A DNA stretch of 64,000 nt from Oreocharis arfaki. Taxonomy: Eukaryota; Chordata; Aves; Passeriformes; Paramythiidae. The notes below the pieces were generated by a model. It did not search any database. It saw only the letters and a list, made by a program, of their open reading frames with translations, and was not told where the DNA came from. The position numbers and the translations under genes were made by a program. This document shows positions 1 through 12,600 of this stretch, in pieces. The stretch covers positions 1,078,102-1,142,101 of the forward strand of contig VZRR01011663.1 of the NCBI GenBank assembly GCA_013398015.1. The letters run 5' to 3'. Every line of letters starts with the position of its first letter. Position 1 is the stretch's first letter.

Positions 1-538
1 CCTGCAGTAGCTTATTGACATCAGCTCTCTATCCACATGTAAGTCCCCAAACACTGTTCCTCCTCTGCAGAGACAGAGGCTCTCTGGTCAGAAGGCCCTG
101 TCCTTGGCAATTCAGGTTTAAGTCCTGACTGAACAAACCGAGGGAGGAGACACAGCACGCAGCCTAACCAAGTTCCCAAGATGTCTCTTACCTCCTCACT
201 GCTTTTCCAGAACTCACTGTGGCTTCTGCTCTTTTTGCACCCTTTCCTTTCATCCGGACCAAGAGTCTGCCAGAGGCAGAGGTGAAGTCAGGCTCAGGTG
301 TTATCTCAGGTCAGTGTATGGCACTCCCAGACCATGCCAGAGCTACCCCAGCCATAGTCTAGCTGGAGTCCCTGCAGAAAGCTCAGGACAGAATTTACCC
401 TGATGGTTCCTCAGCTAAAAGCGATGTCTTCCTAAGGAGACCACAGGTAGTGTTTTAAGGTTTCTTGTCTTGATTTAAAGCCTTTGAATGAAGCCCTTCC
501 AATGATTAATTGCCCCTGCTATTAAGATGATCATCAAA

Positions 539-650
539 GAATCCTAGGATAATAGAATGGTTTGAGTTGGAAGGGACCTTAATGATCATCTAGTTCCAAT
601 ACCCCTGCCATGTGCAGGGACACCTTCCACTAAACCAGGCTGCCCATGTG
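539..650 (-). mobile_element. CR1 LINE 3'-end fragment
   Basis: Contains ATAGAATGGTTTGAGTTGGA, GGGACCTTAATGATCATCTA, CCTGCCATGTGCAGGGACAC and CTTCCACTAAACCAGGCTGC, all diagnostic of the avian CR1 3' end. Minus orientation, about 110 bp. Confidence 0.93.
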
Positions 651-1611
651 TATGTGTTGCTTAAACAGGTTTCACCTCTCTGTCTCTCAGTTATGTAACC
701 TTAATTGGTTTTTTTTTTGGTGTAATTTTCCTTGCCTTTTGAAAAAGGAAAATCAAGCAGACCTTTATCTCATGATGCTTCTTCCTCTTCTACTTCACTC
801 TTGTGGATTGTTATTCTTGGTCGTCTCTGTTGACCATCAGACATTCCCCATTCACCATCTCAACCAGGCTGCACTGTGAACCCAGTGCTCAGAGCCTTTG
901 TGCACAGATTTCCCATCCTCAGGTCCTATCTTGGACTTGCAGCTACCACCAGTGGCACAGTGAGCCCTTCATATGCAGACATCTGAAATACCACTTTCTA
1001 GCCCTGTCTCCTCCAGCCACTCTAACCTGCAAGGTCCGATTATTCCTTGAACTGAAGAACAGTGATTATGATTCTTCAACTTGGGATTAGGGCCCTTTGA
1101 ATCACTAAAAATCAGATTCAGTTTCTGCTCCTGGGCTACTCTAATATGAAACTGTGGAATAATGAAACAGAAATTCAGGTCTTTATCCCAAATCTCTTCC
1201 TGCACGAGTAAACAGTTTCCTCTCTAAGGAAGGAAATGCTGTATGAAATCTCCTTTAATTAACTCAAACTTGGAGGTAGCCTCTATTCATATAAAGGACT
1301 AAATTAAGGACTCTCCACCCTTGCACTTCGAGGAGAGGGGGTTGGTCAGCATCTACAGCCTGCCCACATGCCTTCCTCCTTCATTCCTGCCTTCCCTCAC
1401 TTCTGAGCAGTTCAGCTTTGCTTAGCCAGGTACTCGGAGAGCTGGAAAACCAGCAGCACCTGGCACAGCCAGATACATTTCGTGGAAGCCCAGCTCTGCA
1501 CACAGTGGTGCTTGGCAGCCAGCACCATCCCCAGGTCGGTGCCCCCTGGCCTCTGTGCAGTTCAGTGAGGACTCTGCTGAAATGAACTTTCTCGAGGCAA
1601 ACCTGTGGATG

Positions 1612-1706
1612 AGTGCTAAAGGTCGGGATGCTGGCAGGGAAGATGTATAGCAAAGCATAAAGGAGCTTTTCTGCGGAAGTGCTCTTGGACAAATATGCTT
1701 AGTTCT
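1612..1706. repeat. Dispersed ~95-bp repeat, copy A
   Basis: Shares AAAGGTC, CTGGCA, CATAAAGGAGCTTTTCTGCG and GTGCTCTTGGACAAATA with copy B 545 bp downstream, roughly 75-85% identical over the core by eye. Family unknown. Confidence 0.7.
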
Positions 1707-2156
1707 GAGGAAATACCAGACTAGGCAGCAAGGGGGTTGAAAGCTGTCCCATTAACCAGGGAAGAGGCAGCAGTTGTGTGCCTGTCTCCCAACCAGCCAT
1801 GTGCCGGCATCACCTGGAAGGGCCACCTGAACAGCAGAGAACTCAGCTGCATTGCCTCATTGGCCCAAGGATAAAAAACTATTAAGAGAGTTTGAAAGTG
1901 CTAGCAGGATCCCTGGGGATGTGCTAACAAGTAAGCTCCCAGCATGGATTCATTCTCCTACAGCCACTTAGCAAGTGTCATCAGATAGTGATATTTGCTT
2001 TCTGCTGAGCTGCACTGGATTCAAACCCTCTTCCCAGTGACATGGGGTGGGGGTTTGGCACCCAAAATATATGTTTTTAATGGCAAGTTACCAAAATGTA
2101 TTACACATGGCAGGTTAGGATCAATGCTATCGTTTTTACCAAACAGCTAGCCATGC

Positions 2157-2252
2157 ATTGCAAAAGGTCAATAAACTGGCAAAGGAAAATGTACAGCTAG
2201 TCATAAAGAAGCTTTTCTGTGGAAGTGTTCTTGGATAAATAAACATGAGTTC
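2157..2252. repeat. Dispersed ~95-bp repeat, copy B
   Basis: Direct-orientation partner of 1612-1706 (AAAGGTC, CTGGCA, CATAAAGAAGCTTTTCTGTG, GTGTTCTTGGATAAATA). The best aligned part is 2202-2236. Confidence 0.7.
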
Positions 2253-3579
2253 TTGTAAACACTGTGTACTTTCCACATGTAAATATTCAGAAGGTGTGCT
2301 CAAAAAGCTTGGGATGGTTCCAGCCCAGCATTTTATTAGTAGGAGGTGGTGAATTTTTGGTCAGTTATTAAGTGAAACTTAATGTGAAAAAGTGTTTGTT
2401 TGCCTAGTCAGGCTTACTGCTTACACCAAGATGTTGATAAGAGCATTCAGGACAGTAAAAGATACTTTGGATGTTAGAAAACACCTCATGTAATATAGTG
2501 AGATTAGATATGGAGCAGGTTGCAGGACACAGGATGGATGGTAGAATGGCGGGGGAGCAGTTTACATAGTTCAGACAGGTAGGATGGGTTTGGTTCTGCA
2601 ATATTGTTCGGCATCTTTAGAAAATTTTAAGCTAATTAGGTGCTTTTTCCTTTCAAATTTTGGTTTTCCTCAAGCCTGAGAGTTGTTTGAACCCAGGATT
2701 TCTAGTGGCTGTGTGAAAGACGGAAAATTTATTCACAGAAAAGTAACCCTGCTGGGCTGAGAGGGTGAGGTATTGCCCCAGTTCAGGAGCACACCTAGGA
2801 CAGGTTTAAAGACTCTGGGCTGTTCCAAGAGTGTAGAGGAGGTCTGAGGCAACACTGGAGCAACCAGTCCCTGCCACCAAAGCAAACATCTGTCAAGGGC
2901 TGGCACCCCTGCCATGGCCTCATGGGGAGTTTTGGTGGGGGGCCACTGTCCCATGGACAGTGGATATTAAACCCAGTGGTTGTTTTCCTAACTTGTCCTC
3001 AGAGTCTTAATTACTGTTGCTCCAAGCATACCACCACCCCGCTTCCATGAAAGCTGGACAGAAAGCACCTGTTGGGGTTAGGCAGTTCACCTCCCTCCTG
3101 GTTTGGGATTACTCCTACTGTACACTTCCTGGCTTTTATTTTCCTCCAGAATAACTTCAAAACCTCTAAGCAGCACATCTTCTGCACCCTCCTCCACAAG
3201 CCTGGCACTAGGGTCTGGGAAAGCACACAGCTCTTCTCTCCTCATTCAGAAGCTGGAGTTGCCCATCCTGTACCCTCTCAGCTGAAAAACTGAGCTCGGT
3301 TTGCATCTCAATGCAGATTGGGCAGAAATAACTGGATGTGTTTAGACTCCAAAACAGCACAAGATACCCATCATACAGAGGTCATCTATAGTCTGCAGTG
3401 TGGGTGTAAGCAAATCAGGGATGCATCACAGAGCCTCATCATGAAAACAACACTGACATCCATGTATGGCCCTTCTTCAGGTTCCCTTCTCCAGCAGGAG
3501 GAATTTGAGCCTACTTTTCTCCTCTGAGCAACACACAGTGGTGGCCAGCAAAGGCACTGCCAAAGGGCTGAGACTCCGT

Positions 3580-3604
3580 GGGGTGGGGGTATGGGGGGGA
3601 GGGG
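3580..3604 (+). other. Potential G-quadruplex
   Basis: Four G-runs of 4, 5, 7 and 4 separated by loops of 1, 3 and 1 bases. This is a very favourable intramolecular quadruplex pattern on the plus strand. Confidence 0.75.
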
Positions 3605-6600
3605 TAGGTGACCCCCTGCCGAGAGTCCAGCTGTGCACAAAGCCCTCCAAGGAGGCTGGATCAGGTGCTGTATAGCACATCCCAACACTACTCCTGGAAT
3701 GTCTCTGACCAATCTGCCTTGGCCCCCAAGGGCCAAGGGGGTTTCCCAAGCCACTCACAAGTTGTCTAGTGACTGGAAATAGAGGTTGTTATCCTGCTCT
3801 GACAAAAGACCATTACAGTGTGTAGCCTGGCCCCCAGGGCAGACCAGAGCAAGTCTCTGAGAATGAGGCTCTGGTGCTCTCCATGCCCGCTCTCTAGTTT
3901 GGCTCCTGCCAGCACAGAGTGGTGCCACAGCACTGCTGCTCCATCAGCAGCAACTTCTAATTTCCTGCCTCAATCGCCTTGCTCCTGCCCACATCCTTCC
4001 AGGCCATCCCTGCACACCTCACATCACTCATCCCATAGTCGTGCCAGGAAGAACCAAAGAGCATCAGCCTCCCTGCAGAGCTCCTCCAGGAACTCCTGGG
4101 CACCTAGGGTTGCGCTGCTGGGGGCACTGCACCCCAAAACCATCAACACCTGGATGAGTGCTGTTCCTTCTACCTGTTAGGGGAGTTGTGCTTCATTGCC
4201 TGTCTATTAGCTGAAAAGTAGGGCAAGAGCAAACTAACACTGTTTTAGTCTCAGGGTAAATAGTTTTGCTGTGTTGTTTTTGAGCCCAGGAATGTCACCC
4301 CAAACACATTCCCACAGAAGAGCCCAGGAGCAGGTGAGCAAAGCATGCCTGTGAGACAGAAGGCCGAGTCAGCAGCCTGAGATCCACATAGTGGATGCCA
4401 GAGGAGATGCAAGCACCCACTCCAGGCAGCAAGTGTCAGGTGGGGAGGGATCCCTGCACACAGCTCCAAGGCTGTCAGCCACCAGACCCATTTGGTGCTG
4501 TGGCAAAGCTGGACAGATCCAGGACACCCGAAGCTGCTGCAAAAGGCACATTCTTGCTCTAAAAGGTCTAAAAACATCTTCAGCTACTATAGTGTAGGCC
4601 ATGTCTCTGTTGCAGTGATGGCTGACCTTGGAGGATGGCAGTAGGAGGAAAATTTGATAGACACGAGGGCAGCTTGCTTTTTTTCCTGCCATGTGTGGCT
4701 TTTTATGTTTTTAAATCCATTTTTGTACCAATCATTCCCCTACTGCTTCTCTGCCGTAAGAAAAAGCTGATTTCCTTTCTTCTTTTGGTCGGAGACCAAA
4801 AATATTCACCAAACTCTAAGAAGAAACTCACTGTACTCTTTGACAGAAAAACATTATCATAGGGTCATACTACCAAGGGTCCCTCTTCAAGGTGAGATGA
4901 ACATTTGATACTGTCCTGTTTGTTCCCAAGATGTGAGGACTTCAGCCTCAAGGCAGTCTCAGTACAAGAAACTGCTGAAAAAATTGTAATATCTGTCCAG
5001 ATCAGATTTGCACAAGTTCTCTTTTGCTCACAAGCACACATTTGAATCAAAATCAATTCATCCTCTCTCTTTTCCAATATTAAAGCTGACTTTAAGGAAA
5101 GCCCAAAGCATAAAGTGAAATAAGCAGAAGGAGAGAAAGCACAGTCCTCACAAAGAAAGCAGAAGCAGGAGAGTAAAACTTTTCCTTCTGAAAGCCAGGT
5201 AGCCTTCATACACTGGTTGTACACTCAGTCCCTTTTTAGGTATCTGCCTCCATCCAGCTCACAGTTGTTCACCTCCCACCTGAATATTATCCTCCCCCTT
5301 GATCTGGGGGACCTTCCATCTCTTCTTCCCCAGCATGATTATGTGACCTTTCGTCGCCAGGACAAGCTGCCTTCCTCCATCTTGCTGCGGCTAGAAACCA
5401 CCAGGGATCTCATCCATTAGCCCAGTCTCTCCTTTCCTCCTTATCCTCAGAAATCTAGCAGAGACTGCTGACTCCATCATTTTCTCCAAAGCAAGACTGT
5501 CCTCCAGAAAGTGTCTCTGCCGCACCTCAGGCATATCCTGGAGATACTTGCCTGAGGCAGACTGAATTGTACCTCAGTTTAAAGCCTGACATAGCCTGAA
5601 GCAGACAACAAGATTCACCTCCCTCCTATTTTTGACCCTATTTTTGATCATATATTGGTAAACTCCAGACATCCCTTATTACACTACTTTAAATCACAAC
5701 ATTCAAGATTTTTTTAGTTTATTCACTGCTGACACAAATTCCTTATATATTGTGACATTTTTGGCTCATTCCTCACTTCTTTATGCTTAGAGCAGAGAAA
5801 CAAAGGAAGAGGAGGTTGGAGTAATTTTGCGCTGTCTATTTAAAGGCAGTGGTGGCTACATACAAACCAAAGCACACAGCAGTGGGAATCACAAGGCTGG
5901 AGAAAACAGTTGGATGTGTGTCTCCCATGACAGTTTTTTCCTTAATGCTTAGAGAAGGAAAAGATGTTCAGAATTCACACAGCATGCACACTACAAAAAT
6001 TGTTGAGAATGTACTAATGAGAATTAAATGCTGGTAGGTGCTCTCAGATGTCATCTGAGAAACTGAAGTGGTGAGTACCAGAAATAGGTTGCCAGCTGTC
6101 TCTGGTCATATTCTTTGTACAAGAATGCTAACAGTTTCCCCCTCCTATACACCCAGGGACAAACTGCCATCGTGTAAATCCATACAAGCCTCCAGCTTCT
6201 CTAGGACTGCACAGCTGTAAAAGGAATCTCACAGTTTTATTAAAGGCTGAGAAAAAACATTTGGCAGTGCTGCCTGCTGTCAGCTACCACCTTTCTGGGA
6301 AGCTCTAGCAGCCTAGCCTGGCTCGCAGCATCTCATCCCCCACAGCACACTCAGCACATTCAGCACATTAGGAGGACAGTATTTTAACTCCCCACACTGT
6401 GGGTAAAAGTGCCCCACACAGGGCAAAAATAAAATAGGTGCTGAGCATCTTGAGTGTCAGCCAGCCAGTTTACTTGCAGTTGCATTATTCCCTGTGTTTG
6501 CCTCCCCCTGGGTGGTGCAGCCTTCTCCATGCTACACTGCAGCTCTGCTGTGCTTGGCTGCCGCGTGAGGAAGCCCATCCCAGTCTGGCAGAGTGCAGAT

Positions 6601-9600
6601 CCCACTGCTGCCTCCTCCGCAATGCCCAGCATAGCGGGTGGAGCTGTTCTGAGGTGTCCATCCTCGGGACCTGCACCCACTCAAATGCGAGAAAGTCGTT
6701 TCCAAAAGCCCCATTGCTCTCGGTGATGACAGCACCAGCTCAAGTTTCACTGTGGTAGGCCACATATTTAATTTTGGACGTGAACATGCTATTATTGAAG
6801 GCTGGACATCACATCTTCTTTCAAACTTACAAATGTCTCCCAATAATTGTATCTCTGGTTTGAAAATTGCCTCACTGAAATATTTTCTGTGCCTAGCTTG
6901 GTCCCAATCCTCCTCTGTGTACCGAAGATAGGGGAATGGTTTTCAGTGTTACTTTATGGTTAGCAGTTACTGGAAAAAATTCCTCCTTCCTCTTCTGTAG
7001 TTTCACCAATTATTTCTGCTTCACACCACATTTCTAAATAATTTGCTGTCTATGAATATCCCCTTTCCCTCCACTGTTCCTTAGTACCCAGACTTTTTGC
7101 AACTTGAGTAAGTAACCAAATTTCTGTGTCCTACATGTTGTCTCCATTGGGAAGAAAGTGACGCAAACAAGAATTTATTTTCTTTTTTTGCTACAGTCCT
7201 GTTTATTTAGAGACTTTACATAAGGTCCTTCTGCCCTGAACTCAGCAGGATTCAAACCTGGTGAGATGGTTTCTTTGTTCACTGACCCAGTGACTATCTA
7301 ATCCCCCAAGGCTCCCCAAAGTGTGTCTTGCCCCGCTCTCTGAAAGGCTTCCCCACTCACCCACAGATGTTGACCCTTTTCCCACTAACTCCCCTCCAGT
7401 TTCCGTTCCTTGTCCCATACAGGCAGCTACCACCACCCAGGCTTCCTGGAAAGCCCTTTCCCACCAGTCCATCTGGGATGTCAAGCTTCTTTAAAGCTCC
7501 CAGTGTCTAACAATCTGTAAAGCAAAAGCCACTTCAATCTCACATTAAGCTTGAACTGTGCTTTGTTCTGTCCACCAGGAGCAGTGAGGCATCTCCCAGG
7601 TTATCAATTTAAAAATATTCTCTGTATTTTATTGCTCACCTCTCTGTGTTTACTGGATCTGTAATGAAGTTCTCAATACCTCAGTATTGATGGCAAAGGG
7701 GACAGCGTTACCATGGCTGGGTACAGCCCACATGCTGGATGCTGTGTCAGCTCTCCTGGAGTCAATCTGACATTTTTAAGGCAATGAAAGAAGCTTGTAC
7801 TAGGCAAGCTATGCACAATGAGCAGGAACCTTTTCTTCAATAATAACCTCTAACAAATGGGAATTGAAAAAACCATTGCCAAGACATTCCTTTGAAGGTG
7901 GAAAATGCTGCCTCCTAAAATTAAATTGCACAAAGCTGGACAGAGAAAGATAACAAACCACGTGCCAGACAAACTGCCACTCAGCTAATACCTTACTTTC
8001 TAAATATAAAAACAACCCACTGCTTACACTGACAGTTCAGCACATAAGCAAGAAGGGAATGATGTATAACACCATACTGAGCTGAGCCGGCAGAAGCACA
8101 TATTGGTCTTAGTTTCCTCTCTGTAATTATTTACAAAAGGGTGCTGGGGAGATAGGGTAGAACATGTCCAAAGAAGTGCAGCAGCAGCATGGAGGTTGCT
8201 CAGCTGAGCCACTTTTATCCACAGGGGTTGTCCAAACTCACAGCTGACACCAGTGGCAGAGGGACTTCTACCCCTTGCCCACTCAAGACAATTTGTTTCT
8301 CTGTTCCTTTTTGCAGCTGCTCAGAAACACTTCTAAAAAAATGTCTATAAGCCAATGCAATAGCTTCTGATATGCTTGGCCACAAAGACTATCCCAAAAT
8401 TTATCCTGAAACCCATTTCTGGAGAAAAGCAAGATAGAAAATATTCGTATTTTCTTACCCTTATCATCCCACTCAGTTGTTTCAGCACTACAGATAACGT
8501 TCAGTCTTAACCAATGTTTGGTACAGGACACCCTGCAGATTAACAGGTTTCTTATTTTATTCCATGTCTCATGCAGGCAAAGAGTTAGACAGTGAGAAAA
8601 AGTAAGGAGCAGATATTTTTCTTACTCCTAGTTCTGTAACCTTCAGTTTCTCAACTGGCCAGCCCCACCAGCTCACCATTGCTACATTGGACTTCCCTTT
8701 CCTTTTTGAATTACAATAGACTCAATTTACTTGTGTATGAAGTTATTTTTAGATCTAGTTCAAAAAAATAAAAATCCATCTGTGAAAATTCTTTGTTGCT
8801 ACATTTTCTTATAAAGCAGCTTTCTCAAAGACTATGATTCGTAATACTTAAGCTCACATATAAAATTCTATTGATTACCTAAAAGTTTACATGCACTATT
8901 ATTTGAAATTTAAAGTGAAAACTCAGATCCTGGGAAACTCTGAAGATCTCTTTTTAAGTATGTTGATACAGAATCAAATACTTTTCCTTAAGGGGGTGAA
9001 ATGGATTCTCTTTAGCCAGCAGTTCATGAACTGATAGATTTTACCCTCATGCTGCTCCAGCATCATCATACCTTCTCCTCCTTCAGGTCTTTATAAATTT
9101 TCAAGGCTACGCTCTGAAACTCCGAGCACTAGAAGCATCATGATCAATCATCAGCTCCAGTGTCTGCTGTGGCAGCTAAAACTGGGTTAAACCAAGAATG
9201 GGAGCTGAGAGTATCAAGTGAGCTGGGAATAGTCCTACTTTAAAGTGTATGCTCTTAACAAGGGAAGGTAATACATTAAAGTAGATTTTACTTGGTGCTG
9301 AATTTTAGCCTTATAAAAATTGACAGTTCACAAAACTGTAATTACAAAGGTTCCTAATTGTCCTATTTTGCGTCCCTATGCCACATGAACCCAAAACCAC
9401 AGGTTACTATGAATATGAAGGAAGCTGTGAAAGCTCTGACCATGCCTGGCCTTCAATGACCATTTGCACAGACAGGTTTTGCACGCAGCAGGGTCTCAGT
9501 GAAGCCACATGGAGTTGGAGGGAGAAGGAACGTAGCAGTTTTCTGAATATTCATCTCTCTAAATTCCAGGGAATTGTTGATATTTGACACAATGTAACAT

Positions 9601-12600
9601 GGCAAATATGTTGAGAAGTTATTTTGATTAATTAAGTATCTCCTGCATTTTGTGGCTCAGCATTTCATGACCTATCTGGGCTAGAAATATTTTAGTACAT
9701 CAGGACAGGTAATTTAAGGATCAGTTTTGTCAGAACAGAAATGGAAAACCTGCAGCACTGACTTCCTAGAATCTTTTTTAGTAAGCTAACCTGAAAAAAA
9801 AAATAGTTTGGTTTCACAGTTCCTTTCAGCTGGATCCCCTGCCAGTATGAGTTTCAAAAGCCTGCATCATGATTCCAACATATTCCTATGCCAAGTGGTT
9901 TCCACTAAGTTAACAAACAGAAGTACTCAGCCCCGTGCTGCAAATCTATTCACATTCCAGAGGACTTGAGTAAATGGGCACCGGGTGGTCATTCGCATAC
10001 TATGTCTAGCAAAACAATGTTCCCAGCTTACTTACACAGAGCAAAAGTGTTCTAGGAATTTGCAAGTGTGGTGTTCTTAGAAACAGTGACCTGCAGCCAC
10101 TTGTCCTGAAAGCATAAGCCTTACTGGGGATTTGGGGACAGATACTCATGGCATACATCTGCACTGGAAAGGTCGAACAAGTTAGGGGTGAATAGATTCG
10201 GGAGAGCCATAGTGCTTCTCTTCCCCTGGGGGATCTCTCAGTGTTGTTAGCATAGCTCTGGATGCAGGATCACTGATATGAGGATGTCCCCAGATGTCCA
10301 TCTTTCTGTCAATCTAGCTGGAGGCTGTAGGTAAACAGGGGTAAAACCTAAAGATCCCATAAAGAAAATACCATATCTATACTATAATGAAGAAGATAAT
10401 GTCAAATGGAAGCTATGAGAAACCAAACTCCGTATGGAGCTGGCAGGAGTGAACTGTTTGTAGCACTGAGCCCTTTGTGTAACTCACACTCCAGACATGC
10501 AAGTATCAGCTCCCTGTATTCCCTTTTTTGCAGCTGAAATCACATCAAAGTAGGACACATCGGATACACTGCAGCCACATTCAGAAGATTTCCACCTTAA
10601 CATAACGGTTCACCCCGTGAGGAGGAGATGCCACCTCCTGTTTCCTTCAGTATTAGAGTAATGTCGCATCAGACACTAACTCACGTGTTTGCTTTGTGGT
10701 CTGCCATAACAAGAGTAACAAAACAATTCAACGTTTTGTGACTCAGAGCTTTAGACCTCCCTGTGGCTTGCAGGAACTTCCAAAATCCCCTTTTGATCTT
10801 CCCCATCTTGTGATTCCCCCATGGAAGAAAAGGGTATAAAAAACGAAAGTTGCATGCATGATCTTCCATGAGCTCAGTCTTGTCTTACTGAAAATGTCTA
10901 CCTTCAAAATTGTCATTTACATACACAAAATATATTTTTCAGATGGGACTTTCCTCTTGAACTGTCTATCTGAGCAGAAGTTTTCTCACTGAAGATTTTG
11001 ATTACTATTGTTCTTCCACTGGTAGCAAGTGAGGACTCATATGATTCTGAGATGGAGTCTTTTCATTTCAGAGGGTTTAAAATATTAAAAAATACAGTGA
11101 GAAATAATCCTAGTTGTTACACAATGTCCTTAGAAGGGTTTCATTGGGGGTTTTTTACATCTGCAGTTGGTGGTTTTGGATATAGTGTGTCAAGTTCAAA
11201 AAAATACACGCCACTTTGAAATAACAGTGATCTTGGTGTATATTTATAATTAAACAGGCTTGTAGAGTAACTTGGTTTGCCTCCCTCTCTTTAGATAGAG
11301 AAGAAGAGAAACTCAGACCTTGCTGAAGCCAACAACAAACAGCAACAGGCTGTAGTCTATATCATAAAACCATAATTGGCCATCTACATTGGGACTAAAC
11401 TAAGAGGAATGTTGAAGGTCAGGATGAAGGTGTATTTGCAGCCTGCATAGTTTCTGTACACGTTAATAATGCTTCATGAGTATTATGTTCACATTTTTCA
11501 GAATGTATTTGTGGTATTTTATTTGCTAATGCCTGGTCGGGTGGTCGCTGCTGTCTGAGACAGACAATTATGACAGTCCCTGACCTAATCAACAAAATTA
11601 ACAGAGCCTGAGCTTGCTCAGGCTGCTCAATAAACTGTACCTGGTCAGGAGCTGTGCTACCCATTGCATATCTTTCTCTCTCTGTCTTAGTTAGGACACC
11701 AGGAATTAGAGAAAAGAAAAAGCGCTTCAGGAAGGATGGCAAATGCTGAAAGAACACAGTATCTACGGCAGCAGAACTGTACAGTTTCCTTAATTTGCCC
11801 TTTTTTCTCTCCCAGCTGGAGAGGAAGCTGAGTTTACAGAATGGCAACTACCTAGCCACAAGGAACTTTCTTAGCCAAATCCCGACGCATGCTGCTGGTC
11901 TTTCCTGGGGTCAGGAGCTCCGCTTTTGCTTACTCACTGCAGCAGCAAAGAAATCAAAGCTGGCACATTAGATGAGACCCAGTGTTATGCCTGGCAGCTG
12001 TCATAATGTTCGACTTTTGGAACCAAATTATCAGCCTAGGTAGGTATTTTTTGGTGGTAGAAAGAAAGGCAAGCAAAGGGTGCCCTAAGCAGAAGCTGAA
12101 GTCCATCTCCAAGCCCACAGGGCCCTTTCCAGCATCCCCGAGGTGCCTCAGCTGCACTGTCACTGCTGAAGCTATTGGCTCTGCCTCTGGGGTCCTCCAG
12201 CCCCTCAGGCACTGCTGGTCCATAGGGGTTGGGTACTGAGGACCCCTTTTTGTGCTGGCCTCAAGCCTTTCCTGTGCACAGGTGAGCCGGTTTCACACAG
12301 GCAAGCTCTGAGAGCAGCAGCCTTGACCACCTCGTTGGGCTGCAGCACTGCCCACCTCAGTGCCACAGGCCTGGGCTCACAGCTGCTGCCTCCCCATTGC
12401 CTGCAAAGCAGAGTGGGCAAGTTTCTGTAGCACTAAAGCAGTAAAAGTCACATGAAGGGAAATTATATTTTGATGTATTTATCTGTACTTTGCTTTTTAG
12501 CCACCTTTTCATGCAGTTCAGACAGGTCAGCCCAGACACTGGCAGCTCAAAAACTCCAGTAAAGCCAAGGCTTGTGAAACAAAATTGGAAAAATTCTCCT

